From Bacteroidota bacterium (GTDB lineage: Bacteria; Bacteroidota; Bacteroidia; Chitinophagales; Chitinophagaceae): a DNA stretch of 64,000 bases. Below the pieces are notes generated by a model. The model was not told the DNA's origin. It was given only the letters and a program-made list of their open reading frames with translations, and did no database searches. Positions 55,201 through 62,000 of this stretch are shown piece after piece; the first letter of the stretch is position 1, and every line of letters begins with the position of its first letter. Position numbers and translations under genes: made by a program. Location of the stretch: contig JAFDXE010000017.1 of assembly GCA_018268085.1 (NCBI GenBank), positions 32,768-96,767 of the forward strand. The letters are read 5' to 3'.

Positions 55201-57645
55201 TTACGAATCCTGCTTTTTCCTGAAAAGCCCTTTAATTACCGTACCAATATTCCACAGGTTTTTGAAGCCCGGTGTATGCTCATCTTTTACATAGTATGTA
55301 CCGCCCTCTGAACCATATCCATAGCCATAACCATATCCGTATCCATAACCGTAACCGTATCCATTTCCGTAACCGCCAAAGCCATAGTTTAATACGGATA
55401 TACCTCTTGGTTTAATTCCATTAAACACAAGGCACATGTTATTAAATTTCTTTTCCCGGCTGAATCCCTGGATCATGCGCAGGAAAACATTAGGGGTTAC
55501 CGCATGACGAACCACAAACAAAGTTGTATCGGCATAGGCTGTTAATAACTGAGCATCTGTAACCGGGCCAATGGGCGCTGTATCAATGATTACATAATCA
55601 AATTGCTTTTTGATGGCACTCATCATTTCAGCAAATTCAGGTTTTGCAATCAGCTCGGTTGGGTTAGGTGGAATCGGGCCGGATGACACGATATATAAAT
55701 TCGGATATTCCGTTGGTTTAATGATCTGTTCCAGTGTTGCCTTACCCACTATGTGACTACTGATTCCGGGATCTTTGTTAACGCCCAGTTTCTGACTCAA
55801 CTTTGGCTTTCTTAAATCCATTTCCATCAGCGCTACTTTCTTTCCCGTAAGCGTCATACTGATCGCCATATTTACAGCAATGAAACTTTTACCTTCTCCG
55901 GAAACACTTGAAGTAACAAGCAGTGTGTTTTGGTCTTCGTTGTATCCCATAAAAGCCAGATTCGTTCTAAGGGCTCTGAACTGCTCGGCAATTACTGTTC
56001 GCTTACCTTCTTTAATTGCTACAACGTCCCTGGTTTTGGATTGTACAATCTCGCCAATTACCGGAACGGATGTTTTGCTTTCAATTTCACTGCGGAATAA
56101 AATCTTATTATTGAACTGTTCGAAAATCTGCACATACATCAGGAATAAACCCAAACCGATCATAAAACCCATCCAGTAAAAATTGCTGGCAACCGGGCGG
56201 ATCGGCCCATAAGAAAATCCTTTTTCCAACACCCTGAGGTCTGCACTGGTAGAAGCTGATGACAATGCCGTTTCCTCCCGTTTTTGTAACAGGTAGGTAT
56301 AGATGTTATTTTTAATTAACTGGTTCCGGCTGCGTTGCAACAACTCGTATTCCTTTTCAGGGATACTGGCAATCATACCTCTTTTAGAAGCAATGTTTAC
56401 ATCTATCCTTGCAACTTCCGTATTAAAGTTTGTTCTGATTGTTCCGATGTTTTCACGGATATCACTTTTAATCCTGTTTATTTTGTCGAGCGAAAGGATT
56501 ACAGGATCACTTTTCTCTCCCGAGGTTGTCCGCACCCTTTCGAGTTCAAATTCAGCATTGTATAATTGAGTTAGCAATGAACCTAACGTTGGATCATTTA
56601 CCAGCAGTAATGAAGGTACGGTACCAGGTTTCTTTCCCTTATTATTGATATACGCTTCAATATCGTTTAATACCGACATCTGCAGCAATATGGTTTCTTT
56701 ATCTTTATCCAGTTCGCTTACCGTGTTGAGATACAATTGAGCCTGGTTATCCAGGTTGCCGGCACCGTTTCTTGCTTTTAATTCTTTCAGGTTACCTTCC
56801 ACGCTATCCAATTGCCGGGAAACGGTATTCAAACGGTCATCAATAAACGCTAATGTTTTTGTAGCAATCTGGTTCTTATCATCAATGGCTGCACGATTGT
56901 ACACCTGGAAAAGTTTATTTAAGATAGCAATCCCCTTTTCCGGAACCGGCGTTTCAAGTTTAAGATCAATAACTGTAGAAGAATAAGAAAGCGGAGCCGC
57001 TTTTAATGCACCGATAATGGTATTGGCTGCAGATGATATGGAATTAAAAATGGCAAAATAATTTTTTCCTTTTACAGTAGTATTGTAATCCTCGTTTATT
57101 TCAATCCTGTATTGTGTTTTACCTATGGAAAAAACGCCGTCGAAAGGAACCGTTTGCCCGGCTATAGAAACCACTTTATTATGCCAGTCGATGGTAAAAA
57201 AAAATTTACCTGCTTTTTCTATTTTGTCTTTGTTAACGGCAATAAACTGCAGCGGTGAATTACTTGCATACAATTCTTCTCTCTGCACTTTACCTTCATT
57301 GTAAATGGTTGCATACAAATTCAGGGAATCTACAACATCTTCCATAAGTGAAGATGACCGGAGTACAATGATTTCGTTATCTACAATTTTTTTCTCGCTG
57401 AAAATATTCAGGGCATCCAGTACTTTGCTGTCTCCACCGTTCTTTTGCGGATCTTTCAACAACACTTTTGCTGAGGCAACATAAATTTTAGTTTGCGCCC
57501 TGAGGTACACATAGGAAATAATAAGCGATACGGAAACGGTTGCAACAAATATCGGCCAGAAAGGCAAATACCTGTGAACGATCTGCGCTAATATATTGGG
57601 GTTATTAGTAGGCTTATTACTATCTGTAAATTGTTCCTCGCTCAT
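55201..57645 (-). CDS. Wzc-like polysaccharide co-polymerase with tyrosine autokinase domain
   Basis: This 814-residue inner-membrane protein has an N-terminal membrane helix (about 28-48), a Wzz-like periplasmic part with long coiled coil (about 60-500), a second helix (about 497-515) and a cytoplasmic BY-kinase domain. The kinase has Walker A SSVSGEGKSFIAVNMA, Walker A' in ALMEMDLRKPKLS, and Walker B YVIIDTAPIGPVTDAQLL. The C-terminus has eight Gly-Tyr repeats in a row plus more tyrosines, the expected autophosphorylation cluster. It controls chain length and links to the Wza-like lipoprotein gene 16 bases upstream. Confidence 0.93.
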   Translation of the reverse strand: MSEEQFTDSNKPTNNPNILAQIVHRYLPFWPIFVATVSVSLIISYVYLRAQTKIYVASAKVLLKDPQKNGGDSKVLDALNIFSEKKIVDNEIIVLRSSSLMEDVVDSLNLYATIYNEGKVQREELYASNSPLQFIAVNKDKIEKAGKFFFTIDWHNKVVSIAGQTVPFDGVFSIGKTQYRIEINEDYNTTVKGKNYFAIFNSISSAANTIIGALKAAPLSYSSTVIDLKLETPVPEKGIAILNKLFQVYNRAAIDDKNQIATKTLAFIDDRLNTVSRQLDSVEGNLKELKARNGAGNLDNQAQLYLNTVSELDKDKETILLQMSVLNDIEAYINNKGKKPGTVPSLLLVNDPTLGSLLTQLYNAEFELERVRTTSGEKSDPVILSLDKINRIKSDIRENIGTIRTNFNTEVARIDVNIASKRGMIASIPEKEYELLQRSRNQLIKNNIYTYLLQKREETALSSASTSADLRVLEKGFSYGPIRPVASNFYWMGFMIGLGLFLMYVQIFEQFNNKILFRSEIESKTSVPVIGEIVQSKTRDVVAIKEGKRTVIAEQFRALRTNLAFMGYNEDQNTLLVTSSVSGEGKSFIAVNMAISMTLTGKKVALMEMDLRKPKLSQKLGVNKDPGISSHIVGKATLEQIIKPTEYPNLYIVSSGPIPPNPTELIAKPEFAEMMSAIKKQFDYVIIDTAPIGPVTDAQLLTAYADTTLFVVRHAVTPNVFLRMIQGFSREKKFNNMCLVFNGIKPRGISVLNYGFGGYGNGYGYGYGYGYGYGYGYGSEGGTYYVKDEHTPGFKNLWNIGTVIKGLFRKKQDS
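55318..55378. repeat. Tandem 6-bp coding repeat for the Gly-Tyr tail of the Wzc-like kinase
   Basis: Eight consecutive Gly-Tyr codon pairs lie here on the minus strand (GGN TAY, with GGA, GGT and GGC and both Tyr codons mixed). Synonymous variation shows that this is not a recent perfect expansion, though the hexamer structure could still change length by slippage. Confidence 0.85.
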
Positions 57646-57661
57646 GACCTGTCTGGATCTG

Positions 57662-58480
57662 TTACTTAATAAAATTGTTAATGATGATCAGAAGCAGGGA
57701 AACTCCTGAAGCAATAAGTGCCATAGTAGTTTGAAGTGTTCTTCTCTTCTCATCTTTATCCGACCTGTTCTTATCAGGCATCACATACACGATGTCGTTA
57801 GATTGAAGATAGTACCAGGGAGATGAAAACAATGACTGGTCTTGTAAATTGATATGTTTTATCTGCTTTTGATCTCCTTGCTCACGGATGATCATGATGT
57901 CATCTCTTTTTGCTACATCTTTTAAATCGCCGCTTGTTACCAATGCATCCAGCAATGGCATCTGTTCGCCTGTTAGCGTAATTACCTGAGGCCTTTCCAC
58001 AAAACCAATAACGGTGATCTTATGATTCAAATACTGCACACCAACGATTGGCTCTTTCATATAAGGTAATAATTCCTTCTGGAGCTTTTGTTTTAATTCA
58101 TTCCTGGAGAGGCCTTCCACATGTACACTTCCCAGCATATGAATTAGGATATTGCCTTTTTCATCTACTACAAAACCTGCGGCAGGTTTAGGGCCGGCAG
58201 TAGCAGTTTCATTTACATCCGAAACTGCGTTGTTAAAAACTTCGTCCATCTCTTTATTAAGACTGCTCACCGTAATTGCCAATACATCCTTTTTCTGAAT
58301 TTTACTCTCATAGGTATCTGTGATAAAACCCTGTAACGTTGTGTCTTTATTCAACGTATTGAAATATGTTATCGATTTAGGTGAACTGCAGGCAGAAAAT
58401 GTGTACACACAAACAATAACCACAGCGGATAACAGTAATTTTTTCGGTAAAAATGAATTCAAAGGAAGTAGTTGCATCAA
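57662..58480 (-). CDS. Wza-like polysaccharide export lipoprotein
   Basis: This 272-residue protein has a lipoprotein signal with lipobox FSAC (Cys31). A Poly_export domain follows at about residues 50-150 (IQKKDVLAITVSSLN, GFVVDEKGNILIHMLGSVHVEGLSRNELKQKL). An SLBB-like domain lies at about 160-215 (ITVIGFVERPQVITLTGEQMPLLDALVTSGDL), and a C-terminal hydrophobic segment (about 248-268) may cross the outer membrane, as in Wza. It is the first gene of the polysaccharide run. Confidence 0.92.
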   Translation of the reverse strand: MMQLLPLNSFLPKKLLLSAVVIVCVYTFSACSSPKSITYFNTLNKDTTLQGFITDTYESKIQKKDVLAITVSSLNKEMDEVFNNAVSDVNETATAGPKPAAGFVVDEKGNILIHMLGSVHVEGLSRNELKQKLQKELLPYMKEPIVGVQYLNHKITVIGFVERPQVITLTGEQMPLLDALVTSGDLKDVAKRDDIMIIREQGDQKQIKHINLQDQSLFSSPWYYLQSNDIVYVMPDKNRSDKDEKRRTLQTTMALIASGVSLLLIIINNFIK

Positions 58481-58744
58481 TTGAGAATTACAAAAATCAA
58501 CGTAATCTGTTGCTGATCTGGACAGCTAACAAAATTCGTTAAAATTAATTACTTAACCAATTTTAAAGTCAAATCTAATCATGTGAAATAATCTGCATTT
58601 TACCTGTTGGCGGTAAGTACCAACTGATTGATTACAACTAAAGCAAAGTGTAGCTCAAACATTATTTTGTTTGCCTGTCAACACGATCAAAAAAAAAGAG
58701 ATGACCAAATCAATGGTCATCTCCATAAGCATTTATTTACTTCA
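58481..58744. promoter_or_regulatory. Leader and promoter region of the polysaccharide operon
   Basis: This gap of 264 bases includes the terminator of the upstream gene at its right end. I find no clean TTTG-N19-21-TAnnTTTG match. Two small overlapping hairpins that exclude each other are present: TTACC/GGTAA (58600-58604 with 58612-58616) and GTTGG/CCAAC (58606-58610 with 58620-58624). The region is AT-rich and probably contains the operon promoter, but I cannot place it. Confidence 0.35.
58689..58723 (-). terminator. Strong terminator after the PID-CTERM gene
   Basis: GAGATGACCA (58698-58707) and TGGTCATCTC (58714-58723) form a perfect 10-bp stem with a six-base loop. On the minus strand they are followed by nine T residues (complement of 58689-58697). 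It closes the unit before the polysaccharide operon. Confidence 0.9.
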
Positions 58745-58972
58745 TCAAAGATTTGATGTGTCTTTTTTCTTCGCATTGTAAGCCTTTTTGGCCCCAATAC
58801 CGATACCTGCAGCGATTAATAAACTCAACCCTCCATCAATAGGACAAGCCGGATCCAGCGGATCACATCCCGGATCTCCTGGGTTACCCTGGCCATTTGA
58901 TTGCAGGGAATTTGTTAATCCAATAACCATCATCACAGTTAACATCACGATATATTTCTTGAATTTATTCAT
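58745..58972 (-). CDS. Tiny exported protein with PID-CTERM-like exosortase sorting signal
   Basis: This 75-residue protein has an N-terminal signal peptide (residues 1-28; MNKFKKYIVMLTVMMVIGL). Only about 15 mature residues rich in Pro, Asp, Gly and Cys follow (Cys36, Cys43). Then comes the C-terminal tripartite signal: Pro-Ile-Asp-Gly-Gly (44-48), a hydrophobic stretch LSLLIAAGIGIGA and a Lys-rich tail (AKKAYNAKKK). The layout matches PID-CTERM sorting domains linked to exosortases in Bacteroidota. After two cleavages almost nothing would remain. It lies 41 bases behind the giant T9SS protein and ends in a strong terminator. Confidence 0.78.
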   Translation of the reverse strand: MNKFKKYIVMLTVMMVIGLTNSLQSNGQGNPGDPGCDPLDPACPIDGGLSLLIAAGIGIGAKKAYNAKKKDTSNL

Positions 58973-58991
58973 GGGTTACCAAAAATTTTTA

Positions 58992-58999
58992 CAAAAATA
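58992..58999 (-). promoter_or_regulatory. Possible -7 element upstream of the PID-CTERM gene
   Basis: TATTTTTG on the minus strand matches TAnnTTTG and lies 19 bases before the ATG at 58972. A TTG occurs 22 bases further upstream, one base beyond the usual spacing, inside the end of the preceding gene. The gene could therefore be transcribed separately as well as by read-through. Confidence 0.3.
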
Positions 59000-59013
59000 C
59001 GGCTTTAAATGTA

Positions 59014-62000
59014 TCAATAAACAATTTTGAAGGTTGTTTTTGCTTTGTTTGTTTCAATAACCTGTAACATGTAATTACCATGTGCTACCAGGATCTTGTT
59101 CAATTCCAAAGTATATACGCTATTACCTCCATCATGATTTATCAATTTGTTATATAACTCCTGTCCTTTTGCATTGTAAATATGAACAATGTATTGTCCT
59201 TCCGGCTTATTGCTAAGCGTTAATTTAACAACTCCATCTTCCTTCACAGGATTTGGATAAGCTGTAATAGATGAAGGATCACCGGCCATATTCACTTTTA
59301 CAATTTCACTGTATTTAACAGCCCCATTGCTACCCACGCTTCTTACACGATAGAAATTATCGCCTGTCAGCGGTTGTGCATCCAGTAAATTGTATTGCTG
59401 CGTAGATGCCCCGGTATTGCGTCCCAATTGTGTTCCGATCTTAGCAAAACTTCTTGCATCGGCAGCACGTTCAACTTCATATTGGGCAATATCCAGTTCA
59501 TTGTCTACTCTCCAGCTAACCAGTACATTCCTGTCTTGCTTGTTAGCCGTAATACTGGTAAACGATAAAGGCACAGGGCCAAGTTGCCTGAACACTAAAC
59601 GGAAACGGTTGGCAGCTTTGGAAGCAGGGTCTGCATTCACTGTAAAGTTGATCGTATTTACGGCATCCATTGCAACCGGTGTGCTGGTATTCAGGTATGC
59701 ATCTTCCAGGTAACCGGTTAATGTTGGCACCAGGTTTTCCGGTGTAAATTCAAACTGATACTGTTGTTGTTTCAATGCACCAAGCTGGTAGAAAATAGTA
59801 TCTGTACTCACAACTTCCGGACGACGTTCAATACTTAACATGATGCCATCTCTTATGATACCAACATTTTCGCCAACATTGCTCATTTTCCTCGCATCCA
59901 TATCATCAATAGCATTTGTATAAGCATTATCAAAATCAACCCTTACACCATCATGCAGCACACGATTCGTATCGATACCTGCATACAACCTTGTGCTGAA
60001 CATCGCTTCATTACCTGCTGTTCTTGCCACCTGGAAGTTACTGGACACTTTACTGTTTTCCGTAATGGTAATGGAGTGTGGTGTTACTGAACCACTGGCA
60101 ACAACAAAGAATGCCTGGCCGGATTCAATCGCATTATGACCTCCGGTATAACTACCACCACCAGGGTTGGCTACAAAGCCCGGACTTGTGAATGTTTGAT
60201 AAGCACCATACGTACTCAACTTCGGATCCCAAACATAATAGGTATTCTGTAAACCTGTTTTGGTTGTAGATGCGGAAGTAAAACTGATAGGTGCCGGGTA
60301 AGGATTACCTACAGAAATAAACTGGTTAATGTTTCCATTCGCAGTGCTTACGGTTACGTTTCCGGATCTGATCGGACCTTGTGTTCGTAATGTAGTTGCA
60401 TTTTGAGAACCGAAAGTATTTGCAGCTCTGTCACCCCTCAGGAATATCATGTATCCCTGTGTTGTTGCAATTGAAGAAGTAGTATTCGGAACCGATATCC
60501 ATGAATTTGTTGCTGGTACAAAAGTTTTCATTGAAGGTGTAGTGGTTGCCTGGTCGAAACCATTTGCTGTGCCACCTGTACCCACTACAATAGTTCCGTA
60601 ACCTGTTCCTGTGTATGATCCCGGTGTTTGTCCTTCCATCCATGCCTGGTTGATCGTTTGTGTTGTATTTGTTGGAATCGATAAGAACCTCCAGCCCACT
60701 TTTGATGAAGTAGATACGAAGCGTTCTACGACAAATGTTCCAGGGCCTGCATAACTAAAGCTTCCGGTAAGTGTATCTACCATTGCAGTTCCACTTGCAT
60801 CGGAGTGCAGGGTAACTACATCATTCACCGCTATATTTCCTGTTTTTGGTTTAAGTACACCCAGGATCGTTAATGGTTTATTAATGGTAGCGCCACCTGT
60901 ATTGTCAACGGTAAGGTTCGTCATTGCCGGTAACGTACCTGAGCCAGCTCCGGGGAATGATTGGTTAACGGTACCGTTCAGCACGATGGTTCCGTTATTG
61001 GTTAATGTACCATTGTTGGTCCAGGTTCCTGTATTCGACAGCGTACCTGTGTTTGCTATGGTAATAGAACCTCCCAAATTAATGGTTATGTTACGGGCAA
61101 CTGCTTGTCCGGCCACGGTTGTAATGTTTGGATAATTGTTTTTTCCTGCCGGGATAATTACATCCGATGTTGCAGTTGGTACTCCACCACACCAGTTGGA
61201 AGGATTCATCCAGTCGGTATTTAATCCTTTCCATGTCCAACCCGTTCCGGAACCGGTGAATTCATCCATTCCGATATCCGGCAATAATGCATCCCTGGTA
61301 TCGCCATCGTAATCATCAGTGTAAGATGCAATGGGCGTACCGGCTCCATCAATATTACAGTTGTTAGAAGGATCCAGGTGAAGGTCATTTTGAGCGGTAT
61401 TTACAAACGCCGGGTTATCGCCAATTGACAAGTTTTCTCTTGGCGATGTTAAGGCTGCTTTAAACAATGCAAGTGTATTGTAAGCAACTGCACCATCCCA
61501 AGAGATTGGGGTACTTGCAGTTTGGGTAGTGTACCAAAGGTTGTTGTTGGAAGTTGCAGCATAGCCGTTCATGGAAGTAGTAATTCTTCTTAATGCTACA
61601 ACATATCCACTTCCGGGCGTCATATAATTGGAAACGATATTATTCCTCATATCAACGCTTGGCCCTGTGTTGGCAAGGAAAATACCACTCGATCCGAAGG
61701 TACCGGTTCCCGAACCTGCCAAACGAATTGTGTTGTAATAGAAATTAATGGTGGCGGCTGAATTAGATGTAGTTAACACTTCGAAGCCGGATACAGCGGT
61801 TGCGCCTGTAAGTACACCATTTCCTGCCGGTGCTGCTGCCTGTGAAAGATCCAATGAAATGATATTGTTATAAATTTTTACGGTTGGCGTTCCGGATACC
61901 GTATTATGTGTAATACCTTTTGCAAAAGAAGCGCCTGCTCCGTTTTGGCCGGGCCACAAACTGTGGATCTTGTTTTTAAATATTGACACGTTTCCACCTA

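Noticed and set aside
55250..55262. LWNI in the C-terminal end of the Wzc-like kinase resembles the microprotein motif
   Set aside because: Only four residues agree, the basic cluster and the fixed distance to the C-terminus do not match, and the segment is part of a normal BY-kinase tail.
55318..55378. Short regular repeats as a possible CRISPR array
   Set aside because: The repeat is a six-base coding unit without spacers; it encodes Gly-Tyr pairs within the kinase frame.
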